NCBI GenBank assembly: GCA_033807695.1
Contig: CM066301.1
Location: 4,526,001-4,590,000 of the forward strand
Length of the DNA: 64,000 nucleotides
From: Daedaleopsis sinensis
Lineage: Eukaryota > Basidiomycota > Agaricomycetes > Polyporales > Polyporaceae
Direction of reading: 5' to 3'
The notes below the pieces were generated by a model. It saw only the letters and a list, made by a program, of their open reading frames with translations. It was not told where the DNA came from and did not search any database. Made by a program: the position numbers and the translations under genes. This document shows, one piece after another, positions 1 to 11,882 of the stretch (positions are counted from its first letter, which is position 1; each line of letters starts with the position of its first letter).

Positions 1-2024
1 TTGGACCGCTGCCTGGTCTCCCTCCGATTCAGCTCCGCGAGAAGACCGCCCCAGGTCTGGAGGCCTTGGCAGGAATGGTGCATCAACAATTCAAATTCTG
101 TGGCGATCGTGTCCTCCTGTATCTTGTACCCGAGTTCTTTGAGAAGACGGGCCGTGGACTTGGCTGCTTGCAGAATAGGCTGGAAGTACACAGTGGGCAT
201 TGTGTTACTGGTGCAACGACAAGACTCACCTGTATGTCGGAGAAGTCGTCACCTATTTGTCGCCTGCAGAGCACGAAGGTGATTATCATTTTGAACCGCA
301 ACACTCCTACATTCTCCGGACAGTCCGGAGGAGACTCAGACAAGAAGACATCGGCATTGTGCCGCGCGCGTTGGAGTAGCTTCGTGGCGAAGTCATGCGA
401 AAGTCGATCAGATAATGAGACAACATGAAGAAGGCCCATTGCGCGTCCTGTGTATAATCCAACAGAGCGGTGCAAGATACTTCGCCGCATCGGCGGTGAG
501 AGTCCTGGGAGCTCCAACGCTTTCTTTGATAAACGTGCAAACTCTTCAGGGTTGTCCACGATGAGACACAATTGAACGTGGGCGTACACGTGTTGAGGAT
601 GGTGAGTGACCACGGTTCTGCAAGAGGCGATGATCTTCTCCTTGGATGCGGTGTGAAGCAAGTACTCTATCTCGAGGGTATCTGCAGCGTCGGTCTCACC
701 CTGCGCTCGGAGGGCGTCAGCAGCGTGCAAGAGATAAGGGTGCCAGGACGTGTGTGGAAGACCGAACGATGTGAATTTGCGATCCGGTAGATTTTGCTCG
801 GCGACAATGTCGTGGTATCGTCCGTCGAGGATGATGCTCACCAGGCTCCTTCCGAGCTCGCAAACATCCCGATTGCTGGCGCGTAGCAGTCTGTTGAAAG
901 CTTTCACAAACGCGTCCGCTGATCGTGCGTATTGCTCAGATTCACACCGCGCTACTCCGTAGTCTTCGATGACGCGCAGCGAAGCGGGCGAGAGGTATTG
1001 CTTGCGATCGGTCCACCGCGTCGCAGGAAAGGTGATAGGAGGCAAATCCCCACGCAGACAAAGCTCGAAGAAGCTCATGACGCAAAGGGACCGAAGGGAG
1101 ATGTTTTCGCTCCGGAGCAGGATTGCGACAAGGTTGAGTAGTGGCGCCCGATCGGGGTGCATTATGTCTTCCAAGGACGACCCTTGGAAACAGTGGATGA
1201 GTAGCGGAATTGCGTGTGCCACTAGACGGCGAGGAGGGGATAATCGACATAACAGATCTATGACAATATCGGCGGTCTGGGAGAGTGGCCGCATGAGGCT
1301 AGGTGGTCTAATGCCCGCGCTGACCTTGCGATGAAATTGTCTGTCGAGCGCATGTGCGAGAGTGACGACCGTATCCTCGATCACATCCAAGTCGTTCCCA
1401 TCCCGGAGGAGGACAATGAGAGGATTGATGAGCTCGAGGAACCCCATTTCAGATCCTTCAAGTTTGTGGCATGCCAGGACAGAGAGAAGCTGGAGAGCGC
1501 AGGGGCGGCCGTCGGCATCGAGAGCGATTACCTGGAGCAGTCTTTGCATGACGCCTGCAGGACGATCAAAATGAGGTGAAGAAGAGGACAAGAGGTGGAC
1601 GCTACCTGACACTTCCATGAGCTTGCGACACAACAAATAGTCAGGGCACATGGAGAGCCATATCGAGACGACGGCTCTGGTGATGTTGTAATTCGGGTTT
1701 TGTGGGTCTCTCTCCATTGCATTGTCGAACACCCAGTTCAGCTTCAAAGCGATCACCTCAAACGAATGGAACGCCTTCTTCAATCCACTACGTTTCGTCA
1801 AATCTGAACCAATAGATGTTAGTCAATGAGTGTGTGTCGTGACTGGCACATCGTCTATTACACGCACTGGGGATCTCGACCAATTTCGTGATTTTCATCA
1901 TTGTGCGTCTCTGTGTCAATCCTTCTGTAGCGACGCATGCACCGTCGTATAGTTCGGATAAATCTAGACCTGACAGGTTAGCCCACACGCCTCGAGGATC
2001 AGGCGGGGACATTTCATAAGACAT
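1..2024 (-). CDS. MYND-family protein, copy 1 (3' end off window)
   Basis: Predicted exons 2024-1868, 1803-1606, 1554-230 and 179-1; the gene runs off the left edge. The start is the ATG at 2024 (MSYEMSPPDP). Intron positions and phases match the paralogue at 24023-26415: exons 1-3 total 1680 nt in both, and the second intron is a multiple of three in both (51 and 54 nt). The visible protein is a long alpha-helical region resembling HEAT/TPR-type repeats. The C-terminal MYND zinc finger seen in the paralogue would lie beyond base 1, so it is inferred here. MYND fingers usually bind proline-rich peptides in protein complexes; no substrate can be read from this sequence. It lies in inverted orientation to the other two copies. 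Confidence 0.8.
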
Positions 2025-2940
2025 GTCAGTCGTATGCCAGTACGCTCGTGGAGGTAGGCGGCTGGTTCGGCTCCTGGACCACCGTGACGACCGTTATATC
2101 GAGCTCGGACTAGTACCTTCGTCACACTATTTATTGAGCACATATAAGAATGAGGGCTACTGAGCGAAGCAGCTTACCGGTTCAGAAGTTCAGAGCGAGA
2201 GGCTGAAACGTTGAACGTTGAACTTGAACGTAGTGGTGGATCATTAGGTTGAATATCGCAATGACGTATGGTGGTAAGTGGTATACCGGAGGACAAACAT
2301 GTACAAACTGTCCCCGCGCTGCCAGTGCGGCTGACCGCGGCCTGACGCGGACTTGTTCCTAGTAAGATAAGTACTCTGCATCCACCCTTATATGTAATGA
2401 ATCCAGACTAGTCTGACCTGAGGCCTTCGTCGCATGCGACACGTGCGCAGCTTGAGCACAAGTACACATTAATTCGTCATTCAATGTCGTGCGCGCAAGA
2501 CAGAGTACCGGTACCAGTGACAACGCCCAGGAAGAGCGAGGTACGTATACTGCTATGGTCAAGGGGCGGGGGGAGTTTGGATCTGGCCCGGCCCAGGGCG
2601 AAGAGGGGAGTGAAGAGTGGAGAGGGAGTCGTGGAGTCGTGAGATGCGTCGCATAGATATTCTAAGGGGTGCTCATGGATACAATGCAGAATGGGCGGGC
2701 GGGGGCTAGACTAGGAAAACAACGAATGCGGGTCAATGCTGATGCTGATGCGGATGGGGTAAGGATGGGTGTGGGATGGGATGGGATATGGGGAGACGGG
2801 GGCATGACGAACACTGGGAACCGGGGGAGGAGGGTAGACGAGGGCGGGGAGCTAGCAAGCGGCGGGGGCATAGATAGAAAACGACAACGACCGTGTACAT
2901 GTACAAGTCCACGACAAGAATCCCAACGTCTTTGCCAATG
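2025..2940. other. intergenic region
   Basis: This lies between the start of the MYND gene and the end of the flippase gene, so it holds the MYND promoter and the flippase 3' region. Open frames near 2670-2940 are the low-complexity reverse face of the flippase tail. I see no gene. Confidence 0.6.
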
Positions 2941-5900
2941 CTATGACTTGTGCGACCGCGACGACCGCGGCCGTATTGCAGAGCGAAGTGAGCGTGGCGA
3001 CTGTGGCGGCGATGGCGGGATGGGTTCTGGTGCATGCTCATGGCCATGTCCGTGCTCATGCTCATGCCCGTGCCCGTGCCCATGTGCATGCCCATGCTCG
3101 TGGTCCTCTCTCGAACGCGTCTGCGACTGCGCCTGCGACCTGGACGACTCCAGCGACTTCTTCCTCAGCAGCGTGCGCGAGATCGAGAACGTGTGCATGA
3201 GCGTCGACGGGCTCCGCCGCCGCTTCTTCTTCGGGACCTGCTGGTGCCGCTCGGACAGATGGCTCTGCATGCGCTGGATCGCGACGCCGTTCTCCTCCGT
3301 CGCAAAGTCGAATCCCCGGTGCACGGACCGCATCCCGGTCGACATGTCCGTGCGGCTCGCGTGGAACAGCGAGGGCCGGCACGCGGTGGACGGGCGGCTG
3401 GAGCGGCTCGTGGGCCGCTTGATGCACGCGAGGCCGCCGTGCTTCTCCTTTGTGAAGTCGTGGTTCGGGTTGAGCTTGATGATATACCGCGCACGGTCGA
3501 GGTCGCTCGGGGCGAAGGCGGTCTTGTACGCCTTAGCGATGTATCGAGGAAGAAGCGCGAGCACGACGACGAGGATTATCGAGAACCAGAAGTACGGCGC
3601 GCGGAAGAGGTAGTAGTCATTGCCATAGACCGGTGTCGCGAACCAGCCTGGTGAGATGATGGAGTAGATGGCCTATGCTGGATGTTAGCGCTGGATAGTG
3701 CCAGTCGAGAGGAACACGTACGGTGTATACCCAGACGAAAACGATACCGAAAGCGATGGCGAAGAAGACCCAGCCAGTCCAGACGTGAGTGTTAAGACCG
3801 TTGAAGAAATCAGCAGCGAACACCGCGGCGATGACCATCACCTGGGCAGGATGTTAATATGAGGCTTGAGCGGCACTATCACCCGCACTGAACGTACCGT
3901 GGCAAACTCATCCTGGTATACATCATACCCGTCGGTCCGCGAACTCGTCGTCACGTACGTGTACAGGATAAAGAAGAAAACAATCGCAGACTGTCATACC
4001 GTCAGCGACGCGTCAAATGCGAGGTTCGGACCGCGGCGTACCTGGTAGACCCCATCCAATACATAGAGGAGGAATAATTTAGTGCTGAAGTATTCTCGTT
4101 GCTTGCTATGACGGTACAGCTCTGGCATCGCCATCAGGACGTGGTCGTCTGTAGATGGCGCAGAAAGATCAGGGGTCTGCTAGGATGCGGATTGGCACAC
4201 GGGGAATGTCGCTTACCGACGATGCGGTCGAAGAGGCCGATGCCGATGACCGGGGCGATCGTCCAGAAGGTATTCCAGAACAACAGGTAGGTGTACTCGA
4301 ACACGCTGCGGCCGTCGTCAGCACCCCGCCAGCACGAGAAGAAGAGCGCGACGTGGCGACTCACTATTGACTGCTCCATCCGCAGTAGATCTGGAACCAC
4401 CACAGCACGCCGATAGAGATGATGTTCTTGTAGAAGAAGTTGACAATCCTGTGTAGACACACACACGTTCAGCATCAAACCACCTGGCGAACGCAGGTCG
4501 GGAGGCACGCACATGTTACCGTTGCGGGCGTAAGACCAGTGCCCATGCACAAGCAACAGCCGTTTCAAGAAGCGGAACTGCACGCGAGACGGAGTGTCAT
4601 CAGCAACGAGCGGGGCCGCGCGTACCGGACGCGACGTACCTGCGCAATAGCATAGTCGGACGAGTTCACGGCCTGCAGGCCCTCCTCGCCGGAGATCCCG
4701 ACGCCGACGTCCGCCGCCTGGATCATGCTCACGTCGTTCGCGCCGTCGCCGATCGCGAGCGTCATCGCGCCGAGGCCGTCCTTGACGAGCTTCACGACGA
4801 GCGCCTTCTGCAGCGGGGAGACACGGCAGCAGATCACGCCCTCGCACTGCATCGCGAGCCGGAGCAGGAGGTGCTTGTGCTTGTCGTCCGCGAGCGCCTG
4901 CAGGAGCATAAGCGTGAGCGTGAGTGGGAGTGGGAATATGTGTGTGAGTATGCAAAGCACTCACGTAGCTGAGCGCGCTTCCGTCGATGACGAGGACGAA
5001 CCCGCCCGGACGCTCGCCGTTGTTGTGCCCGACGATGGACGAGACCCCAGTGTTGACGCGGTGCAGCGCGAGGTCCTGCGCCTCCTGCTGCTGCACCTCG
5101 TCCATGCCGACGCCCTCCTCGGACAGGATGCCGCTATCAGAAAAGAACTCCTCGACGGCGTTAAGCATCTGCAGGTACACCGGGGTGGCACCACCGCCCG
5201 TGCCACGGATGATGATGATGTTGTCGTCGCGGCTGATCAGGTTCGTGCTGTGTCCGATGGCTGTGGAGGTGAAAGATTGAGTAAACAGCCCTGTGGCGGG
5301 CATATAGGCGCAGAGTGCACTCACCGACGGCGGTCTCGAGCTTGTCGCCAGTCAGCACCCATATCTTGATGTCCGCTTCCTTGAGGTCAGCAATCGTCTC
5401 GGGCACGCCGTCTTGGAGGCGATCCTCGATGGCCGTGGCACCGAGCAGACGGAGGTCGTGCTCGATCTCGTCCGAGATAGCTTCGGTCTTTTCCTCGCGG
5501 TTCTCTAAAGAGACGGATGCGTCGTGGTAGCGCTTGGCCCATGCCTCATACTCTTCCACTGAATAACAAGTACGGTCAGCACAACCATTCCGATCGAGTC
5601 AAGCTTCACAGGGGACGTACCAGGGATGACCTTGTACGCCAACGTCAGCGTCCGAAGCCCGTCGCTCGCGAAGTCGGACAGGTGGTCCTCCGTGATCTTC
5701 ACCAGCTCCTCCTGCCCGGCGCGCAAACGCTCGATGATGACGTTGTCCGCGCCCTTCGCGAGCAGGAAGATCTTCCCGTCCGTCTCGCCGTCCTCCCCGA
5801 GCCGGCGCAGGATCACGCTCATCCGCTTCCGCGCGCTCGTGAAGTCGAGGATGTGCAGGAGCTCGAACCGCTCGTACGCGTCCGCGAACGGCGTCTGCAG

Positions 5901-8012
5901 CGTGAGCACCTCGCGCTCGCGCCCGCGGAAGACGAACCCGACGTCCGCTGCGGCCTGCACGAGCGCGGCCTCGTCCGGACTCTGCGCCTTGTATACTATT
6001 GCGTCCGTCTCCGGATCTACGGACACGAGCGCGGTGTGGCACAGCGCGAGCACCGACCAGAACGCGTTGATCGTCGAGCCGTGTTGGGCCTCGGGCGAGC
6101 CAGACACCCCGCGCCGGGCGGCGGTGATGTCCTGTTGCAGCTCGGAGTCGCGGAAGTGGGCGAGGACGTGTTCAGCCTTCTTGACGCCGTCGGCGGTGAG
6201 CGGGTCTGGCGTCTGGGTGACAGATGAGGATGAAGCCGTCGTTGGGCGTGATGCTTTGTTTTCGTCGCCCTCGTGCACAGTGGATATCCGCGCGACCTCG
6301 ACCTCGCTGTCGCTGTCCGTCGCTCCGCCGTCGCCGTGGTACACGCGTCCACCGATGGTACACTGGCGGAAGACCATGGCGTTCTGCGTTAGCGTCCCGG
6401 TCTTATCCGAGAAGATGTACTCGATCTGTCCAAGGTCGTCCGACAGGTTCCAACTGCGCGCGAGCGTCGCCTGGCCGGTCTTATCGTAGAAGATTTCGCG
6501 GTCGAAGTAAATGAAGAGCGCTTGACATGTTCGAACAACCTCGATGGAAATGTAGAGAGAGATGGGAACGATGTTCTGAAAGGTGATGAGCGCAAATATG
6601 GCTGTGAAAAAACCATTGATGTGCGAGTTGTCGTCGGATCGGTCATCGTCGTATAGCCATGGGGCGCCAAGGGGATAATAACGTTGTTCAAGCACCGCGT
6701 CGACAATTCCGCATGTGATGGCCATCAGTGCAAGCAGCATGAGGTTGATGAAACTGGCAGACAGACGTCAGTGTGTCATCAAATACAACCATCAAGTGAC
6801 GTACACCTGGGGGTTCATCTGTCGCTCGACACGACTTCTCTTGCTGGGCGTCGCGCCCGAGTTCAGCACGATCTTGGTGTCCTCGCCGGTGAATAGGACG
6901 ACGCCAATGGCCCATCGTGTGTTACGGAGTACCGTGCCACGCAGGAAGACCATGTTGGTGTCTACAGCCGTCTTATGTCCGTCCGAGGTGACGACGGCCG
7001 CGTTGAGCTTGTAGAGGTTCGTATCCGGGCGGTCGCATTCGATGTGGAACGCATTCTCCTTCTGGACGCACGCACGCGCAGAGTTGAGGTGGGTGAGGGC
7101 AGAACAGGCCGAGCGGCTCTTGAGGTTCGTCTCGCCGTCGAGGTTCTTTGTCTCGACGAATGCCACGTTCTCGTCCTCGGACGTAGAGCAGACAAGGATG
7201 TCCGCAGGGAACGACTCGTCTTCCTTGATCTTGACGATGTCGCCCACGCGCAGGTCTTCCCAGATGGTCATCTTCCAGTGTGGACGCTTGGACGCACCGT
7301 GGTTATGGAATAGCCCTCCGGCCTCCTCAACCGGCTCCCCGTCCTCGTATTCCACGTCGTCACCCCCAACCTCCGTCCGAGTCGGAATGGTCTCGAGGTC
7401 GGCGCCGTCCGTGTTGATGCCCTCGGGCGGGGCGGCGTGCTGCAGAATCTGGACATCGCCGTCGGTGCGTCCCTTCTTGGTCGTGCGCTTCAAACGCTTG
7501 GGGACCATGGCGCGGACGAACGTCTTGGACTTGCCAGCCATGGCGTTCGCGTTCGTGAACCCGCCGCCGGCGAGGACACGCACCTGGGAGTAGTTGATGC
7601 TCCGGTCCGACTGATGCCGCTTTACGTCCTCATATCCATCCTTGAGTGCAGTGATAGCGAGAACGATGAGGAGGGGAAGGATGACGAGTCCGGGGGAGAC
7701 TGTGGAGAAGATAGAGAAGAACTGGAGGATGGCGATAACGAGGAAGAAGATGTTGGCAATGCGGCGGAACTGCTCGAGGAGGTTGCGGGGAAGGAAGGTG
7801 ATGACGGTGTACTTTGAGGTGATGACCTGGTTCGAGCAGTATACATACTCCTTGAGCACGTTGTGCTTCTTCTTGGGGTCGAAGTATTCTTCAGGGAGCG
7901 GGTGGTTGACAAAGACGGTGCGGGGTGGGCCGGGTTCGCGGCGCTTTGCGAAGAGGGACTCTACGTTGAAGTCGGCGAGCTTGGAGTACCACGCGAGGAT
8001 CGTGGACGGCAT
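2941..8012 (-). CDS. P4-type phospholipid flippase (Dnf/Apt1-like)
   Basis: Twelve exons: 8012-6805, 6753-5621, 5558-5325, 5260-4965, 4897-4640, 4577-4513, 4448-4365, 4305-4217, 4148-4042, 3990-3898, 3841-3722, 3672-2941; 1472 residues. The ATG at 8012 ([11 protein letters not shown]) was chosen; a frame extending upstream has only a TTG. TM1-TM2 lie near residues 88-125. The P4-typical PISL motif is near 466. The phosphorylated Asp is D519 in [10 protein letters not shown], and GDGAND follows in the hinge region. Ten transmembrane segments are expected, the last ones in exons 8-12. The family moves phospholipids from the outer to the cytosolic leaflet of plasma/Golgi/endosomal membranes, normally with a Cdc50 partner. 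The cytosolic tail has 12 histidines at alternate positions, encoded around 3030-3105. Dnf-class is preferred over Drs2-class from the N-terminal sequence, but this is not certain. Confidence 0.95.
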
Positions 8013-9353
8013 GGCCGTTGGGGACAAGGATGGTGGGCGTGCTCAGCGGGCGGGTGACGGTGCGAGGGCAAGGACGAGTGAAGGCGGCCGGCAAGGGAAT
8101 TTGAGAGCTGCAGAGGCAGCCGTGGCTGACTGTGCTATAAACGGGTTATAAGCCGGCGTGTGTCATCATCATCCGCCCACCCAGCCGGCCGCGCACGAAT
8201 TCCTGTTCCGCATCTCACCAAGTGATCATATGTTGATCTCATATCACAGCTCGAGTCATCCTCGTCGTCCGCCCCGTCCACACGCCCTCCTCGTCCCCGT
8301 ACGCGTCGTCGAAGGCGTCCAGCGTCCGGCGCCAACCGTGTACTGCGTCATTGGTAAGCGAGCCGCCCGGAGCGCGAGGTGGATGGTCGGGATTCCCAGG
8401 CGATTTAGGTTACGTTTCGGAAGAGGGATGGCCGTCCGCATCGGACCAAGTCGAGGAAGGTGTATACGGAGCGTTCGTCGGGGTGGTGGTCAAGCTGTGA
8501 GCTACTTATCCCTCTTTCTCATCTTGGGCTAACCCTTAGCTACGTCGCATGGCATCGTACCTGCATATATCCCAATCTCGGACATGGCCGCCTCCCTCAA
8601 CATCGTGTGATAGCCGGCAGCGATTGTGCACGGGTGCGTCGGAGCAGTCGCGGTGAAGGAGAAGAGGTAAGAAGACTCGACCTTCGTCTCCGAGGCAGTC
8701 TCATTATATATCTCATAAGGACCGCGAACTATCAGAAGTTTCGTACAACCCGCGCTACCAAGTTAAACTAGTGTACTGATTCGGACTCGGAAGTACTTAT
8801 CTCTTCGCGTCATCCGGAACTCATCCTAGCTCGAGGGACACCGTCCGACCGATCCCGGGTCAACCAAGTAAGCATTTCGTCGACATGAGACTAAGTACCT
8901 GTAAGTACATACTTACCCAGATTAGTCTTTTGTAAGTAAGACACCATCGGCCCCATCGATTCCGATCTCGGAGCTTTCTCGGAGAGACCATAGGATGCTA
9001 TTCCGAGCTACTTATGTAGCATGTAGTACTGTACATCAGGTTAGTAACCGCACCGTGCAAATATTGTTCTTACAGCATGCATCGCGGGAGACCACACATC
9101 GTTCCTCCCTTCCCGGGCTGCGAGTCTGTGCATGACGTGTCAAGGATACAAGAGGAGAGAGTGAAGATTGGCACAAAGTGACAGATAGTACACATGACTT
9201 CTGTATGGGACGTAGTACAACTTGAAGTCAAAACATCAGAGCGGTACCAGACCTCAGGCCTCAGGCCTCGATCTCCAGATGACACAAACATCGGACATCG
9301 ACTCATACAGACCCTACGAGTACGACACGGACGGCCGAAAGCGGACCTGCCAT
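8013..9353. other. intergenic region with a small palindrome
   Basis: Upstream of the flippase gene. No credible gene was found. The stretch 8780-9010 is rich in AAGTAC/TAAGTA words and contains a perfect inverted repeat, GTAAGTACATACTTAC, at 8901-8916 (7-nt arms, 2-nt spacer). Its role is unknown. Confidence 0.5.
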
Positions 9354-10417
9354 TCAAAGGTCTTGGTGCATGTCGGACCCGCGACTGCCGTCGGAGGACC
9401 GCACTCCAACTCCATTGCGCGCGTACCACTCCTCGACTCTCGCATTCAGCGAGGCGAGCGACGGGCCCACCCGCACAATGGGAGTCTGTCCCGGAGAGGT
9501 GGGTGCGGTCGCCCAGCCCGTGGGGGTCCCGCCCGCGCTCGATTGGGCTGAGAACCACTGGCACGATGCGTCCGACTCGGGGCTGGCTGGGGTCAGCGAC
9601 GTCGGGGAAGTAGCGGGTGAGGCGTAGGGCATCGGGGTACTAGCCTGCGAGCTTCCCTCGCCGCGGTCGTCACGCAGGGAGGGCCCAGGGGAACTTTCTC
9701 CAACTTCAACTTCAGACACACTCGTGAGCAGCTTCGCGGGACTCGGGGGAGAGTTGCTGGGAGGTAGAGCGGGTGTTGGAGGAGCGGGCGGGTCTGCGTC
9801 AGAAGGTGATACAAGAGAGTCGGTAGTAGGTGCGACGCTGTCGTGGACTACTTGCTCGATAGACGATGTCGGAGGTTCGGGGGGCTGCACTGTGATGATG
9901 TGTGCAGGCGGCGCGACACGTTGCTTGTCTAGATCTGACTCGCGACCGACGTCGGACCGCACGCCATTGCGCGCGTACCATTCCTCGACTCTCACGTTCA
10001 GCGACGCGAGCGACGCCGACCGCACAGCGGCCCGGGGAGACTGTACCGGATCCGGAGAGGTGGGCGCGATCGCCCAGTCTGTCACGGTCGGGGGCCCGCC
10101 CGGGCTCGTGGGGGCTGAGAACCACGATGCGTCTGAGCCGGCCGGGGTCGGCGACATCTGGGAAGGGGCGTAGGGCGTGGGGGTGCTGGCCTGCGAGCTT
10201 GTTAGAGGTGGTACCGAAGTGGCAGACGACTTCGGACTGCATTACATACCTGCTCTAATCCGCGACCGCCTGTAGTTTGGCGGCGAAGGCCAGTAGTATC
10301 ATTCCCTCCCGCCTGAGTCGTTTTTGGCTTAATATTGTCCCTTCTGACGGGCTTCCTTTCGCCGCCCTGCCACGGCGAACGATGGGACTTAGAGCAGTCC
10401 CTGTGTCCGAGCGTCAT
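9354..10417 (-). CDS. disordered protein with two C-terminal tandem repeats
   Basis: Two predicted exons, 10417-10250 and 10190-9354, joined in phase 0; about 335 residues. The protein is rich in Pro, Ser and Thr. A unit of about 90 residues occurs twice: each starts near QASTP(T/M)PYA, contains a short Ser/Pro/Trp-rich stretch, and ends with SLASLN(V/A)RVEEWYARNG. The first exon (starting MTLGHRDCSK) resembles a frame at the same relative place in duplications B1 and B2 (12460-12200 and 21066-20810), so the 5' end derives from the same ancestral segment. I do not recognise a family. The start is uncertain: the frame is closed just upstream, so either this ATG or an upstream splice acceptor is used. 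Confidence 0.5.
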
Positions 10418-10440
10418 ACCTCTTCAGTTTCACGACCTGT

Positions 10441-10636
10441 CTATAGAGTTTGAGGGGGTACGTACCGACGACTACGCTCCTTGTGGGGTTTGTATACAAA
10501 CTGAACCGAACGGTACGGGTCATTTTAGGAATGTAATAGGTGAGAAAACAGACAGCATGCTCACATGATATAAAGCTACGATAGCACCGACAGTGGCAAC
10601 GACCATGAATTCCTCAAGCACAGGTGATGGAGCCAT
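10441..10636 (-). CDS. small putative membrane protein, divergent copy 3
   Basis: Two exons, 10636-10565 and 10500-10441, encode 43 residues starting MAPSPVLEEFMVV. One hydrophobic helix (about residues 10-24) is followed by a basic tail beginning FVYKPHKERSRR. It aligns with copies 1 and 2 without gaps through the helix and the first part of the tail, and the intron sits at the same codon boundary (after LYH) with the same phase. This argues for real coding despite the small size. It could instead be the last two exons of a longer gene. No family recognised. Confidence 0.5.
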
Positions 10637-11032
10637 CGAGAGAGTGGAAGACAAGGTCCGGGGGGACCAACGCTGGGGTGAGGGATATATCAGAAACACG
10701 AGGCACCCTCACCATCTACCTGACGTGAGCAGCGTGCATGCACAAGCTCATATCATAACTGCGTTCGTAGATGTCCGGAACGACTTGAAGGAATCGCGCA
10801 GTCGAGAGACGGACTGTCAAAGCGAGCCTAGCCTGAAACGATGCATTACCCATCACGAGGTAGCAGACGTGTTCATAGGTGGCAGGTGGGAGCTTGGCAG
10901 TGGACTGTTTCGGCGTCGGACCCAGCCGATCTCGCATGCGTCGCAGACGCGGCAAATCTTCAATAACATAGAGAGACTTGAGCTTACATATGAGACTGTG
11001 CGCACAACGATCCGTCAAAGGAATGCAAGCAG
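10637..11032. other. spacer between small ORF copy 3 and duplication B1
   Basis: No supported gene. An open frame on the minus strand (11018-10716) has no homologue elsewhere in the window and no family features. Duplication B1 begins at about 11033. Confidence 0.4.
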
Positions 11033-11039
11033 CGCATTC

Positions 11040-11882
11040 CTACTTCGGTCCGAGCATCATCTGTGAAAGAGAACGCCATAAACCGGCCAGTTCACACCAC
11101 GCAACGAGGCTGAACATACCTTCACGAACTCTGAAGGCACAAGGAGGCGCTTAGCGATGTGAGCATCGAGTTATAGACCGGGGCCACTCACCCTCGTAGT
11201 TAATCTGGCCATCGCCGTCGACGTCAGCCTCTCGGATCAACTCGTCCACCTCGGAGTCCGATAGCTTCTCGCCTGCAGGCAGCCGCACCCAGTCAGTCCC
11301 TCGCCCTCCGCAGACGACAGCACGAAGCCGCACCGAGGCTGCCCATGGCGTGCCGCAGGTCCGCAGCGGAGATGTACCCGTTCCCGTCCTTGTCGAAGAG
11401 CCTGAACGCCTCCGTGAACTCCTCGTTGTCCGCCGTGTCCGTGGCCGGCGTCGCGGGCGTCCTGGGGGCCATCATCGTCAGGAACTCGGGGAAGTCGATC
11501 GTCCCGTTCCCGTCCGCGTCGACCTCGCTGATCATGGCCTGGAGCGCCGCCTCCGTCGGGTTCTGCCCGAGCGAGCGCATGACACTCCCGAGCTCCTTCG
11601 TGGTGATCGTGCCGTCGCCGTCTGTATGTGTCACGCGTTCAGCAGATGCTCGCCCAGGACCAGACGTAAATGGGCGCTCACCCTTGTCAAAGAGGGAGAA
11701 CACCGCCTGGATCTCTGCAGGTCAGTGGTCAGCGTCGGGAATACGCATAGCGGGCGGGCTCTGCAAGAAAATAAGCTGCATACCGGAGATCTGCTCTGTC
11801 GGAAGGACAACATGGAGTTAGAAAGGCGTTTTCGGACACGCTCGTGAGGATCAGGATTGCTCACCCTGATCGGATAAGACAT
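11040..11882 (-). CDS. calmodulin-like EF-hand protein, copy 1
   Basis: Seven exons: 11882-11865, 11793-11784, 11714-11682, 11621-11334, 11272-11192, 11130-11120, 11060-11040; 153 residues. Four EF-hand loops are at about residues 19-30 ([12 protein letters not shown]), 55-66 ([12 protein letters not shown]), 97-108 ([12 protein letters not shown]) and 133-144 ([12 protein letters not shown]). Loop 3 ends in Asp rather than the usual Glu. The central linker is Pro/Thr/Ala-rich ([13 protein letters not shown]) instead of the usual helical RKMKDTDSEEE type, so it is a diverged paralogue rather than canonical calmodulin. Calmodulins bind Ca2+ and activate kinases, calcineurin and myosins. The N-terminus (MSYPIRQIS) is atypical and depends on a 10-nt second exon, so the start is the weakest part of the model. 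Confidence 0.8.

Noticed and set aside
2669..3613. Long plus-strand open frame (about 314 codons)
   Set aside because: It is antisense to the last flippase exon, and its low-complexity PCSCPC-type run is just the reverse of the His-rich CATGNN tract. The minus-strand frame joins correctly to the rest of the P4-ATPase.
5517..6489. Overlapping plus-strand frames opposite the flippase catalytic domain
   Set aside because: Shadows of a GC-rich coding exon; no domain, and the minus strand encodes the DKTGT domain.
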